Assembly: GCA_965247665.1 (NCBI GenBank)
Contig: CBDFHH010000002.1
Location: forward strand, 1 to 64,000
From: CAUZWH01 sp965247665
GTDB taxonomy: Bacteria > Pseudomonadota > Alphaproteobacteria > SHVV01
DNA: 64,000 nt
Direction: 5' to 3'
Under the pieces are notes generated by a model. That model ran no database searches. It was not told the DNA's origin and was given only the letters and a program-made list of their open reading frames with translations. Shown piece after piece: positions 33,944 through 42,649 of this stretch. The translations under genes were made by a program, and so were the position numbers. Every line of letters starts with the position of its first letter. Position 1 is the first letter of the stretch.

Positions 33944-34636
33944 TCATATAACCCGCAGCTGCGCGAGCTCGAGATCGACGCCGATCATCAATTCGACCGT
34001 TTTCTCGCCCGCATACGCTTCCGCGGATACCAGCAGATACTCGTTCTTCCTGCCTTCCTCCAGATTGCGGCCGTACAGCATGACGGTGTGAACGATGTCG
34101 CTGCACGCGTCCGATTCGGGATCCTCGTAGACCGATTCGGTAAACGTCACCGGTTCGGCGTAACCGGGGGTGGTGTCGAACCAGATTCGCTGATACGCCG
34201 TGCCATCCTCGAGCCGGAACGTCGGTGCGCCGATTTTGCCGCCGCGCGAAATCCATTGCGCCCATTCGCCCTCGCCCGAAGGATAGTGGCTCTCGTACGG
34301 CACGTAGAGCGTCAATTCCTCGATATGCTGATCGTCCACCCCCGCGGCCGTCAACAGCTGAATCATCACGTCATCCGCGCTGTAGTAGCGATGCGCATAG
34401 GTCGCGTCGCCGAGATCGATGTAGCCTTGCGCCGCGATCAGCATCGTCTCCTCGGGCAGCTCGACATGGATGTCATCGGCGTACATGCGTAACGGCAGCG
34501 TATCAACGTCGACGGCAGCGCCAACCCTCAACCCCAACGGCCTGGGAAGCTCATCGTCTGCGTCTTGGTTGGCGAACCGACTTCTGAGACCACGAACGCC
34601 GCTCTTGAAAAGCGACCTCATCGCTCCGCTAGGCAT
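33944..34636 (-). CDS. DUF2491 family protein (YjfK-like)
   Basis: 230-residue soluble protein recognised by its body (LGLRVGAAVDVDTLPLRMYADD... and YVPYESHYPSGEGEWAQWISRGGKIG... and QRIWFDTTPGYAEPVTFTESVYED). ATG at 34636 follows GGGAGG by 5 nt. It is the first gene of the minus-strand operon; its role is unknown but it is always found with PspA-like YjfJ. The start is divergent from the DUF2170 gene over an 82-bp promoter region. Confidence 0.85.
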   Translation of the reverse strand: MPSGAMRSLFKSGVRGLRSRFANQDADDELPRPLGLRVGAAVDVDTLPLRMYADDIHVELPEETMLIAAQGYIDLGDATYAHRYYSADDVMIQLLTAAGVDDQHIEELTLYVPYESHYPSGEGEWAQWISRGGKIGAPTFRLEDGTAYQRIWFDTTPGYAEPVTFTESVYEDPESDACSDIVHTVMLYGRNLEEGRKNEYLLVSAEAYAGEKTVELMIGVDLELAQLRVI

Positions 34637-34673
34637 CGTGCCTCCCTACACATTTTGGCCTTGAAATTTATTG

Positions 34674-34695
34674 TACATGTAATATTTTACATGTA
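34674..34695. promoter_or_regulatory. Perfect inverted repeat in the divergent yjf promoter, candidate operator
   Basis: TACATGTAA (34674-34682) and TTACATGTA (34687-34695) form 9-bp arms around TATT; each arm also contains the self-complementary TACATGTA. It lies centrally between the divergent DUF2491 and DUF2170 genes, 38 bp from one start and 24 bp from the other, a position expected for a regulator that controls both. The binding protein is not identified. Confidence 0.6.
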
Positions 34696-34718
34696 AAGGT
34701 GATTCAGGGTTGTTCAAG

Positions 34719-35339
34719 GTGGCGAGGAAATCATCATACTACCAGTCGCGGTACCGCACACGCTTGCGCGAGAAGGGTTACGTCAAGCGCGAGATCTGGA
34801 TACCGCCGCGTTACACCAAGATCCTGAAGGATTGTGAGACGGCTCTCAGGGCCGACGTGTTGCCGATCATTCCGAGACAAGCGACGGAGAAAACGATGAG
34901 CGAAAACGGGAACTGGACCACGGAAACACTACACGAGGCGCTCGCCCAGAGCGAGCCGGCGCACGAAGGTGCGATCGAGGTCGAGCTGATCGAAGGCACC
35001 GATCCCGGGATCCTGGTCACGATGTGCGAATTCGGCGACCTGCCCCTTCTGATGAGCGTCAGCGGCGGCCAGATTCTCGTCGACACGCTGCTATGGCCGG
35101 TCGACGAGGTTCCCAACACCGCCGCGTTCAACGAACTGCTGTTGAAGACGCACAAGCTTCTGCCGCTGTCGACGTTCGGCATCGGCCGGGGGCCCGACGG
35201 CAAGGACTACTACGAGATGTTTGGCGCGCTCAGCGCCGGATCGATTCTCGAATCGGTTCTGTTCGAGGTCGAGACCCTCGCCGACAACGCCATGCAAGCC
35301 GCGACCGCCTACCAGTCCGATCTGAAGAACGTGGCCTGA
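34719..35339 (+). CDS. DUF2170 family protein (YjfI-like)
   Basis: 206 codons from GTG 34719 (preceded by AGGG). The first 60 residues (YYQSRYRTRLREKGYVKREIWIPPRYTKILKDCETALR) form a basic region also seen in YjfI relatives; the rest is the DUF2170 domain (EVELIEGTDPGILVTMCEFGDLPLLMSVSGGQILVDTLLWPVDEVPN...FGIGRGPDGKDYYEMFGALS). It leads the plus-strand operon with PspA and the ligase. Alternative start at a Met (34896) would keep only the DUF2170 domain, so the length is uncertain. Confidence 0.8.
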   Translation: MARKSSYYQSRYRTRLREKGYVKREIWIPPRYTKILKDCETALRADVLPIIPRQATEKTMSENGNWTTETLHEALAQSEPAHEGAIEVELIEGTDPGILVTMCEFGDLPLLMSVSGGQILVDTLLWPVDEVPNTAAFNELLLKTHKLLPLSTFGIGRGPDGKDYYEMFGALSAGSILESVLFEVETLADNAMQAATAYQSDLKNVA

Positions 35340-35363
35340 GGCGACGGCAGCATCGAACCCCCA

Positions 35364-35393
35364 GCAAGGAGCTAACGAGCAAGGAGCTAACGA
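35364..35393 (+). repeat. Tandem 15-bp duplication containing the Shine-Dalgarno of the PspA-like gene
   Basis: GCAAGGAGCTAACGA occurs at 35364 and 35379. The second AAGGAG (35381-35386) is 9 nt from the ATG at 35396; the first copy is a spare 24 nt upstream. It doubles the ribosome-binding motif. Confidence 0.65.
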
Positions 35394-35395
35394 GA

Positions 35396-36088
35396 ATGAG
35401 CATCTGGACAAAAGTCGTGACTGCCGTCCGCGGCGGCGTCAGCGAAACCGGCGAAGCGATCGTCGACCACCAAGCGCTGCGGATCCTTGATCAAGAGATT
35501 CGCGATGCCGACAACGCGCTGAGCAAATCGAAAGAGGCGCTGACCGACATTATCGCCAAGCGAAAACTGGCCGACAGGAAAGTCGAAAGCCTGAAATCGT
35601 CGCGCACCGAGTATGAAGGATTCGCGATGCAGGCACTCGACAAGGGCGACGAATCACTGGCCGGCGAGATCGCCGAAAAGATCGCCGGCATGGAAACCCA
35701 GCTCAGCGGCGAGGAAGCCCTCGCCAAGTCCTTTGCCGACAGCGAAGCCCAGCTGCGGCAAGCGGTGGCGCAGACCGAATCCAATCTCAAGCGCCTGAAA
35801 CAACAAGTCGACACGGTCAAGGCGACCGAGAAAGTGCAAAAAGCACAGGCCGCCGTCGCCGCCCGCCATTCGGGCGCGGGATCGAGCATGCGCAGCGCGG
35901 TCGACAGCCTCGAGCGCCTGAAGGCCAGGCAGGCCGAGCGGTCGGCCAAGTTCGAAGCGGCCAGCGAGCTGGCGGCGTCGACCGAGGAAGTCAGCCTGGA
36001 CCAGAAGCTCAAGGCCGCCGGCATCGTCGACGGCGGCGCCGGCGGAAACGACGTGCTGGCGCGCCTCAGGGCGAAGCGCGCGAGCTAG
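35396..36088 (+). CDS. PspA/IM30 family protein (YjfJ-like)
   Basis: 230-residue, almost fully helical protein of the PspA/IM30/Vipp1 family that coats and stabilises the inner membrane. The amphipathic N-terminus (MSIWTKVVTAVRGGVSETGEAIVDHQALRILDQEIRDADNAL) and the long coiled coils (residues 45-150) are clear. ATG at 35396 with AAGGAG 9 nt upstream. It belongs to the plus-strand arm of the yjf-like cluster, with DUF2170 upstream and the ATP-grasp ligase downstream. Confidence 0.88.
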   Translation: MSIWTKVVTAVRGGVSETGEAIVDHQALRILDQEIRDADNALSKSKEALTDIIAKRKLADRKVESLKSSRTEYEGFAMQALDKGDESLAGEIAEKIAGMETQLSGEEALAKSFADSEAQLRQAVAQTESNLKRLKQQVDTVKATEKVQKAQAAVAARHSGAGSSMRSAVDSLERLKARQAERSAKFEAASELAASTEEVSLDQKLKAAGIVDGGAGGNDVLARLRAKRAS

Positions 36089-36162
36089 AGCGGCGCCCGA
36101 AGGCGCGATCCGTCCCGGTCGCCGCGGCCGGGTCGAGCGCGGCAATAGATCGCCTTCCCGCG

Positions 36163-37323
36163 ATGCAGCGCATCCCGGTGGCCGAGCGTCCCGGACTCGA
36201 GGAGACCGCCCGTGCGCACGGCTACCCCTACCGTGCCGGCACCGGTGTTCCCTACTGGGACGAGACCGCATATTACCGGTTTGGCCTGCGCCAGATAGAG
36301 GACGATCTCGAAAGCGCCGCCGAGCAGATTGACGACATGTGCCACCAACTGCTCGACCTCGCCATCGCCGACGAAACGATCTTTCGCCGTCTGCGCGTAC
36401 CCGAGGATTATTGGGACTACGTCGCCGACAGCTGGCGCCGCGGCGAACCGGACCTCTACGGTCGTATGGATTTTTGCTACGACGGAACCGCGCCCGCCAA
36501 GCTGCTCGAATACAACGCCGATACCCCGACCACACTATACGAAGCCGCCATCTTCCAGTGGGTGTGGCTCGAACAGGCCATCGATCTCGGTCTGATTCCA
36601 CGGGCCTGCGACCAATTCGCCCTGCTGCACGAGCATCTGGTCGCCGCATTCGGCGCCATCGGAGTCGAGGACATGCTGCATCTCGCATGTTTGATCGACA
36701 TGGAAGAGGATCGCGAAACCGTCATCTATCTCGAGGAATGCGCGGCCGAAGCCGGTCTCGAAACCCAGTTGCTGGCGATGCGGGAGATCGGCGTCGATCC
36801 GCTGGGTCGCTTCACCGACCTCGAGGACCGCGTCGTCACCACGCTGTTCAAGCTCTATCCGTGGGAGTGGATTTTCGAAGAGGAGTTCGCAGACTATCTG
36901 ATCGGCAGCGGCGTCCGCTTCATCGAGCCGCCGTGGAAGGTCCTGCTTTCCACCAAGGGCCTGCTGCCGCTGCTGTGGGAGATGTTCGAAGGGCACCCCA
37001 ACCTGCTGCCGGCCTATTTTGAAGACGATCCCGCCTGCGACGGCCTGGCGGGCAGCCATGTCCGCAAGCCGCTCTATTCGCGTCGGGGTGCCAATATCCA
37101 AATCGTGGACCAAGGCCGGACCGCCTCGAACAGCGCCGGCCCCTACGGCGAGGAGGGATTCATCGTTCAGGCATTTCATCCGCTACCGCAGTTCGCTAGC
37201 CGCTACCCGGTGGTCGGTTGCTGGCTGGTCGCGGGCGGCGCATCCGCCATCTCGATCCGGGAAAGCGAAACGCTGATTACCGATTCCGCGGCCAGCTTCG
37301 TGCCCCACGTGATCCTCGACTGA
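36163..37323 (+). CDS. Glutathionylspermidine-synthase-like ATP-grasp ligase (YjfC-like)
   Basis: 386-residue enzyme homologous to the synthetase domain of glutathionylspermidine synthase. Features: DFCYDGTAPAKLLEYNADTPTTLYEAA, FQWVWLEQ, WKVLLSTKGLLPLLWEMFEGHPNLLPAYFED, VRKPLYSRRGANIQIVD and PYGEEGFIVQAFHPLP, all known landmarks of the preATP-grasp fold. It probably makes an amide bond to an amine such as a polyamine, but the real substrate of YjfC-type enzymes is not established. It lies between the PspA-like gene and a polyamine-type decarboxylase. Confidence 0.88.
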   Translation: MQRIPVAERPGLEETARAHGYPYRAGTGVPYWDETAYYRFGLRQIEDDLESAAEQIDDMCHQLLDLAIADETIFRRLRVPEDYWDYVADSWRRGEPDLYGRMDFCYDGTAPAKLLEYNADTPTTLYEAAIFQWVWLEQAIDLGLIPRACDQFALLHEHLVAAFGAIGVEDMLHLACLIDMEEDRETVIYLEECAAEAGLETQLLAMREIGVDPLGRFTDLEDRVVTTLFKLYPWEWIFEEEFADYLIGSGVRFIEPPWKVLLSTKGLLPLLWEMFEGHPNLLPAYFEDDPACDGLAGSHVRKPLYSRRGANIQIVDQGRTASNSAGPYGEEGFIVQAFHPLPQFASRYPVVGCWLVAGGASAISIRESETLITDSAASFVPHVILD

Positions 37324-37438
37324 TTCTCCCGGGCGCCATGGCTTTACGAGGCGGTGTCGAGTTTGAAATAGTGCGCGTGGGAAACAAGCGCCGGTCACGG
37401 CATCGAACCGCCGGCTGCGGATGGGGAGGATAGGCGGC

Positions 37439-38596
37439 TTGGCGATAGACATCGAGACGCCGGCATTCGTGGTCGACGAAAGAGCGCTGCAAAGCGACCT
37501 CGACCAGTTGCGGCGGCTTGCCGATCAGGCTTCGTGCAAACTGCTCTATTCGCCGAAAGCGAATTCGATCGCGCCCGTTCTCCGCACCGTGGCACGACGG
37601 GTGGACGGCTTCGCATGCAGCTCGCTGTTCGAGCTGCGGCTGGTCGATATGTTGTGCGCCGATAGCCGCCCGCTCCATTTGGTCAGCCCGCTGATTAAAC
37701 GGGAAACCCTTGCATATATGGGAGAGCGGATCGCCTCCGTGACCTTCAACTCCCTGTCTCAGTGGCACGCCCTGCGGCCGGCCGTTTCCGCCGCAACCCG
37801 GGTCGGCCTGCGCATCAATCCGCAACTGTCGTTCCTCGGCGATCCGCGCTACGACCCGTGCCGCCAGAATTCGAAGCTGGGCGTCCCGGTAGCGGCGCTG
37901 GCACGGCTGGTTCGGTCGCAACCGGCCGCCCTGCACGGAATCGACGGGTTGCATTTCCATAACAATTGCGAAGGCGTCGACTTCGCAGGCCTGGTCGCCA
38001 CCGCGCGGCACATTCGGGACGTGTTGCCCGACGTCCTCGCCGGCATCGATTGGATCAATCTCGGCGGCGGTTATCTGTTCCACATGAGCGAGGATTTCTC
38101 CGACTTTTTCGAGGCGGTTTCGATCTTTCGCGATGATTTCGGTTTGGCCGTCTATATCGAACCGGGCGCGGCGATGGTGCGCCGCGGCGCCACCCTCGAA
38201 GCCACGGTGCACGACGTTTTCGATAGCGACGACGCCCGCATCGCCATTCTAGATACCACGGTCAACCACATGCCCGAGGTCTTCGAGTTTCAGTTCGAAC
38301 CGGACGTCCTCGGCCACATCGACAGCGGTCTCCACCAATACATCCTGGCCGGATGCACGTGCTTGGCCGGCGACGTGTTCGGCGAATACGCCTTCGATCG
38401 CCCGCTTGACGCCGGCGCCCGTATCAGCTTCCTCAACATGGGCGCCTACACGCTGTCGAAGGCCCATCGCTTCAACGGCGTGGAACTGCCCCGAATCTAC
38501 CATCGCGGCCTCGACGGCGTGGTAACGCCGGTAAGGACCGACAGTTTCGACGATTTCGCACGAACCGCCGGAGTAAGCAACATTGCAGCTACTTGA
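37439..38596 (+). CDS. PLP-dependent decarboxylase, carboxynorspermidine decarboxylase-like (NspC family)
   Basis: 385 codons from TTG 37439, behind GGGGAGG (37423-37429). Fold-type III alanine-racemase-like decarboxylase: PLP Lys in LLYSPKANSIAPVL, HFHNNCEGVDFAGL in the sugar-phosphate/substrate region, GGGYLFHMSEDF, and the C-terminal CTCLAGDVFGEY. This layout fits carboxynorspermidine/carboxyspermidine decarboxylases, last step of polyamine synthesis. The companion dehydrogenase is not in the window. It is adjacent to the glutathionylspermidine-synthase-like gene. Confidence 0.82.
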   Translation: MAIDIETPAFVVDERALQSDLDQLRRLADQASCKLLYSPKANSIAPVLRTVARRVDGFACSSLFELRLVDMLCADSRPLHLVSPLIKRETLAYMGERIASVTFNSLSQWHALRPAVSAATRVGLRINPQLSFLGDPRYDPCRQNSKLGVPVAALARLVRSQPAALHGIDGLHFHNNCEGVDFAGLVATARHIRDVLPDVLAGIDWINLGGGYLFHMSEDFSDFFEAVSIFRDDFGLAVYIEPGAAMVRRGATLEATVHDVFDSDDARIAILDTTVNHMPEVFEFQFEPDVLGHIDSGLHQYILAGCTCLAGDVFGEYAFDRPLDAGARISFLNMGAYTLSKAHRFNGVELPRIYHRGLDGVVTPVRTDSFDDFARTAGVSNIAAT

Positions 38597-39944
38597 GAAA
38601 GCCATCGCGGTCCCGGTCACGCCGGACAACCGCGGACTGCTCGAGCACATCGAAACGGCGGCGGGGTTCCGGTTCTCCGGTCACGAAACACCGGTTCGGT
38701 TTGCCGTCACCGCAATCTCGGAGGGCCGATATTTCTGCGAGATCGGCTGTCTCGTCGACGGACCGCAGCGCGACGACGGCAATTCGATCTTCAGCCTGCG
38801 GCGGCGCGCCGGCGCCAACGCCGACGCCTTCATGTCGGTCTTCGTCGTGCCGACCGGTATCGGCGCCGAGGTGGGCGGGCACGCCGGCGACGCGACGCCG
38901 GCGGCTCGGCTGCTGGCGGCTTGCTGCGACCGCCTCATCGTCCATCCCAACGTCGTCAACGCCAGCGACGTCAACGAACTCCCCGCCAACGCGCTGTATG
39001 TCGAAGGCAGCGTCCTCGCCCGCCTGCTCCTGGGCACGGTCGGGCTCGAACCGGCGCGCGCCAACCGGGTGATCGTGGTGTTCGACGCGCAGCCCGACGC
39101 AATGATCGAGAACCTCGTCCTCAACACCGTCGAATCCGCACGCGCGACCTATGGATTCGACTGCGCCGGTATCTACAAGCTCGACCCGGCGCTCGAGTTG
39201 ACCGCGTTGTCGGCGGCCTCGGGTCGGGCGGTCGGTTCGGGACGCGGTATCGAGCGGCTTTTCGCTTTGCTCGAAGAGACCGCGGACGATTACGACGCGG
39301 TCGCGATCTCGTCGCTGATCGACGTCCCCGATGGTTTCCACCAGCGATATTTCAGCAGCGGCGGCACCATGATCAATCCGTGGGGCGGGGTCGAGGCCAT
39401 GCTGACGCACGCGGTGTCGCATTGCTTCGACGTGCCCTCGGCGCACGCACCGATGATGGAGTCGCGCGAAATCCTCAACGAAGATCCGGGCCGCGTCGAT
39501 CCGCGCATGGCCGCCGAAGCGATCTCCTCGTCGTTTCTGCAATGCGTCCTAAAAGGCCTGACGCAGGCGCCGCGCATCGTGGTCGAGGCCGAGCGGATGG
39601 CCGGCCGCGGCGTGCTGACGGTGGAAGACGTGTCCTGCCTGGTGATTCCCGAAGGCTGTATCGGACTGCCGACGCTCGCGGCACTCGAGCAGGGAATTCC
39701 CGTCATTGCGGTTCGCGAAGGAAGCGGACTTCAGGCTGCTTCCCTCGGCTCCCTGCCCTGGCGAGCCGGCCAGTTCTTCGTCGCCGAGAACTACTGGGAG
39801 GCGGCCGGGATCCTCAGCGCCCTGCGCGCGGGCATCGCGCCGCGCGCCGTGCGCCGGCCGGTGCAAGCGTCGGAGATCAAGACCTGGCGCGGATCGCCTA
39901 GCGACCGCGAAGCACGCCGCGGACGGACCTACCGCGACCCCTAG
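38583..39944 (+). CDS. DUF3326 family protein
   Basis: 453-residue protein with the DUF3326 signature VPTGIGAEVGGHAGDATPAARLLAACCDRLIVHPNVVNASDVNELPANALYVEGSVL. The start TTG 38583, preceded by GGAG, overlaps the decarboxylase stop by 14 bp, so the two are translationally coupled. Function unknown; a carboxylate- or nucleotide-binding Rossmann-like region is suggested by the repeated GxxxxGG motifs. The fixed pairing with a polyamine-type decarboxylase deserves attention. Confidence 0.85.
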   Translation: MQLLEKAIAVPVTPDNRGLLEHIETAAGFRFSGHETPVRFAVTAISEGRYFCEIGCLVDGPQRDDGNSIFSLRRRAGANADAFMSVFVVPTGIGAEVGGHAGDATPAARLLAACCDRLIVHPNVVNASDVNELPANALYVEGSVLARLLLGTVGLEPARANRVIVVFDAQPDAMIENLVLNTVESARATYGFDCAGIYKLDPALELTALSAASGRAVGSGRGIERLFALLEETADDYDAVAISSLIDVPDGFHQRYFSSGGTMINPWGGVEAMLTHAVSHCFDVPSAHAPMMESREILNEDPGRVDPRMAAEAISSSFLQCVLKGLTQAPRIVVEAERMAGRGVLTVEDVSCLVIPEGCIGLPTLAALEQGIPVIAVREGSGLQAASLGSLPWRAGQFFVAENYWEAAGILSALRAGIAPRAVRRPVQASEIKTWRGSPSDREARRGRTYRDP

Positions 39945-39954
39945 CCTCGCTTTT

Positions 39955-39980
39955 GCGGCGCCGGGCAGCGCCGGCGCCGC
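39955..39980. other. Hairpin between convergent genes
   Basis: GCGGCGCCG (39955-39963) and its complement (39972-39980) can form a 9-bp stem between the DUF3326 gene and the convergent acyl-CoA ligase. Plus-strand transcripts have T-rich sequence only before the stem, and no T-run follows on either strand, so it is at best a weak terminator. Confidence 0.4.
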
Positions 39981-39989
39981 TCGTCCGGT

Positions 39990-41537
39990 CTAGCTCGAGC
40001 GCTCGACAACGAACTCCGCGAGCCGCCTCTCCAGCTCGTCGCGCTTGACCTTGCCGGTGGCGCTGCGCGGGAAATCCTCGTAGGCGATGAAGCGGATTCC
40101 TTTGGGCTGCTTGTAGCCGGCCAACTCGGCGCGGCAGCGGGCATACAGCTCCTCGGCGCTCAGATCTTCGTCGTTGCGGGCGACGAAAGCGATCGGCACC
40201 TCGCCCCATTTCTCATCCGCGCAGCGCACCACCGTGGCTTCGGCCACCCGTGGGTCCTGCGCCAACACGCGCTCGATCTCGGCGGGATAGATATTCTCGC
40301 CCCCCGATTTGATCAGGTATTTGGCGCGATCGACGAAATCGAGGGTGCCGTCGGCATTGCGTACGAACACATCGCCCATGTGAAACCAGCCGCCGCGGAA
40401 ATCGCGCGTGTTCGCCGCCGGCGCTCCCCAGTAGCCGCTGAACAGCGTCGCGCTGCGAATGCACAGCTCGCCGGGTGTGCCGCGGGGCACCTCGCGATCA
40501 TCTTCACCGACCAGGCGGATTTCGCAGAACCGGCTTTGCCGCTTCGACAGCTCGACCGGCGCCACGCCGATCGGAATGAAATTCGGCGAACCCGGCGGGC
40601 TGCCGGTCTCGGTGGACCCGAACGTATTGGCGTAAGGGGCGTCCAGCAATCCGGTGATCTCCGCGATGTCCGCCGGCGGCACCAGGTCGGCCATCACGCC
40701 GCAAAAACGCACCCCCTTGGGACGGATGTCGCGCCGGCGCAATTCCGCGATCATCGTCCGGATCATGCCGGGCACGACGACGAACCAGCCGAGTCGCTCG
40801 GCGGCGACGATGTCCGCGAGGCGCCCGGCATCGAAGCCGTCGACCACGATCACCTTGCCGCCCGACATCAGCGTCGCCAGTGAATATTCGCAGCCGCCCA
40901 TGTGGAAAAACGGCGTCCACGCGGCGTAGGTGTCGTCGACCTGCAGACCGAACTCGGCGCGCATTACCAGATTGCGAGCGATCTCCGCGCGGTGGCTGAT
41001 GATCGCGCCCTTCGGCAACCCCGTGGTGCCGCTGGTATAGAGGATCAGCAACGGGTCTTCGGGTTCGGCCGCGTCGAACCCGGTATCGACCGGCGTCGCT
41101 TTCTCGAGCGATTCCTCATAGACGTCGCCATAGATGATGACGTCGTCGGCGGACGCGCGCGCCGCGGCCAGCAAACCGCGATGTCGGGGCGATACCAGCG
41201 TCAGACGGGGTTCGACCAAATCCAGGCAATGGCCGAGTTCGCGCGCCGTCAGGCGCCAGTTCTGGCACGCGACGATCGCCCCGAGCCGCGCCGCCGCCAG
41301 CAGAAGTTCCGCATATTCCAGCCGATTTTCCGAAAGCACCGCGATACGGTCGCCGCGCATGGCGCCGCGCCGGGTCAGCCATGCCGCCAACCGCCGCGAC
41401 CGCTCGTCGAGTTCGGCAAAGCTCAGCCGGCGATCGCCATCCTCCAGCGCGACACGCTCCGGGAAAACACCGGCTTGCGCGCCAAACAGGCTCGCGACCG
41501 TGCCGCGTGCGCTGCGTGCCACGTCGGGATCAGACAT
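39990..41537 (-). CDS. AMP-forming acyl-CoA synthetase (class I adenylate-forming)
   Basis: 515-residue ligase that activates a carboxylic acid as acyl-AMP and transfers it to CoA. Motif A3 (LYTSGTTGLPKG) lies at residues 170-181, motif A5 (YANTFGSTETG), A8 (GWFHMGDVFVRNADGTLDFVDRAKYLIKSGGENIYP) and the C-terminal Lys (SATGKVKRDEL). The substrate cannot be read from the sequence. ATG 41537; it faces the DUF3326 gene and is head-to-head with the VOC gene. Confidence 0.92.
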   Translation of the reverse strand: MSDPDVARSARGTVASLFGAQAGVFPERVALEDGDRRLSFAELDERSRRLAAWLTRRGAMRGDRIAVLSENRLEYAELLLAAARLGAIVACQNWRLTARELGHCLDLVEPRLTLVSPRHRGLLAAARASADDVIIYGDVYEESLEKATPVDTGFDAAEPEDPLLILYTSGTTGLPKGAIISHRAEIARNLVMRAEFGLQVDDTYAAWTPFFHMGGCEYSLATLMSGGKVIVVDGFDAGRLADIVAAERLGWFVVVPGMIRTMIAELRRRDIRPKGVRFCGVMADLVPPADIAEITGLLDAPYANTFGSTETGSPPGSPNFIPIGVAPVELSKRQSRFCEIRLVGEDDREVPRGTPGELCIRSATLFSGYWGAPAANTRDFRGGWFHMGDVFVRNADGTLDFVDRAKYLIKSGGENIYPAEIERVLAQDPRVAEATVVRCADEKWGEVPIAFVARNDEDLSAEELYARCRAELAGYKQPKGIRFIAYEDFPRSATGKVKRDELERRLAEFVVERSS

Positions 41538-41650
41538 CGCGAGGTTGCCTGGCCTCAGTTTCCGACTCGAAGCCGGGCGCCATCGGCGCTACCTTCCGGC
41601 GATGCCAGGGCCGGTGCGAGAGCCGGCGCGGACAGGAAACGAGGATCGAC

Positions 41651-42172
41651 ATGATCAAAGGCCTGCATCATAACGCCTACCGCTGCAAGGACTCCGAGGA
41701 GACGCGCCAATTCTACGAAGATTTCCTCGGCCTGCCGCTCGCACATACGCTTGAAATCGACGAGACCAAGAGCGGCCGCAAGACCAAAACCCTGCACACC
41801 TTCTATCGGCTCGACGACGGCTCGTTCATGGCCTTTTTCGAAGCGCCGGACCGGCCCTTCGAATTCAAAGATCAGCACGATTTCGATCTCCACATCGCGC
41901 TCGAGGTAACGCGAGCGCATCTCCACCGGATGTTCGCGAAGGGCAAGAGCGCCGGCATCGACGTGCGCGGCATATCCGACCACCACATCATGGATTCCAT
42001 CTACTTCCGCGATCCCAACGGCTATGTCATCGAGCTGACGGCAAAGCGCGAGAACCACGATGCCGAAATGGACCCCGCCGCCAGCGACGCCCGCGGCAAG
42101 CTCGATGCCTGGCAGGCGACGAAGACAGGGAACGCAAGCAGGCGCGAACCGACCCGGGGCCAATCCCGATAG
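41651..42172 (+). CDS. VOC (glyoxalase/bleomycin-resistance) superfamily protein
   Basis: 173 residues with two beta-alpha-beta-beta-beta modules. Metal-binding candidates: His in GLHHNAYRC, and Glu in YVIELTAKRE at the end of the module. This type occurs in extradiol dioxygenases and glyoxalase-like lyases; the gene is divergent from the acyl-CoA ligase, so it may act on the same pathway, but no substrate is seen. A gap without genes follows. Confidence 0.88.
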   Translation: MIKGLHHNAYRCKDSEETRQFYEDFLGLPLAHTLEIDETKSGRKTKTLHTFYRLDDGSFMAFFEAPDRPFEFKDQHDFDLHIALEVTRAHLHRMFAKGKSAGIDVRGISDHHIMDSIYFRDPNGYVIELTAKRENHDAEMDPAASDARGKLDAWQATKTGNASRREPTRGQSR

Positions 42173-42649
42173 ACCTTGCTCGGCGGCGACCAACGACCCA
42201 ACGATTATGCCGACCTGTTACGGGCAGCCCGCGCCGTCATTGCAACAGACCAGGTCGCAGGCTATGCCGCGGTACGCGCTGCGTGCCGGTCGTGATCGTC
42301 GTCGACATCCAGAAGCGAATGTTTCGCAGGCCGGAACGCGCCGATCCGGGAGTTGGCAAAGATCCAGTCGGGTTTCGCTTGGGCAGCCGGGTACCCCGAG
42401 TCCCGGCCAGGCTCCCCGCCCCCGTTCGATCTCGCGCACGAATTATCGGTGGTCGCCGCTTGCCACGAGCCGTGCGATTTCAAGATCGGCAGCGCAAATC
42501 CCCCGTTCGCACATGCGCTTGAACCCCGCCGCGGAGTCGGTATACAGAACCGACTATCGTAAAGTTCCCGCTCGACCGACGCTGCATCGCCGCCGGCCGA
42601 TATGCCAGAAATTCGCTGCGCCGCGAAACCCAACAGGAAGGGTCGGCCG
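42173..42649. other. Gene-free stretch between VOC and amidohydrolase genes
   Basis: Several open frames occur on both strands but none gives a family or a typical N-terminus. A frame near 42353-42560 (LAHELSVVAACHEPCDFKIGSANPP) has an even composition yet no start signal. It is treated as non-coding or as gene debris. Confidence 0.4.

Noticed and set aside
33639..34265. Open frame coding ETNRSN repeats
   Set aside because: Built by the 18-bp DNA repeat and antisense/out-of-frame sequence; no start signal.
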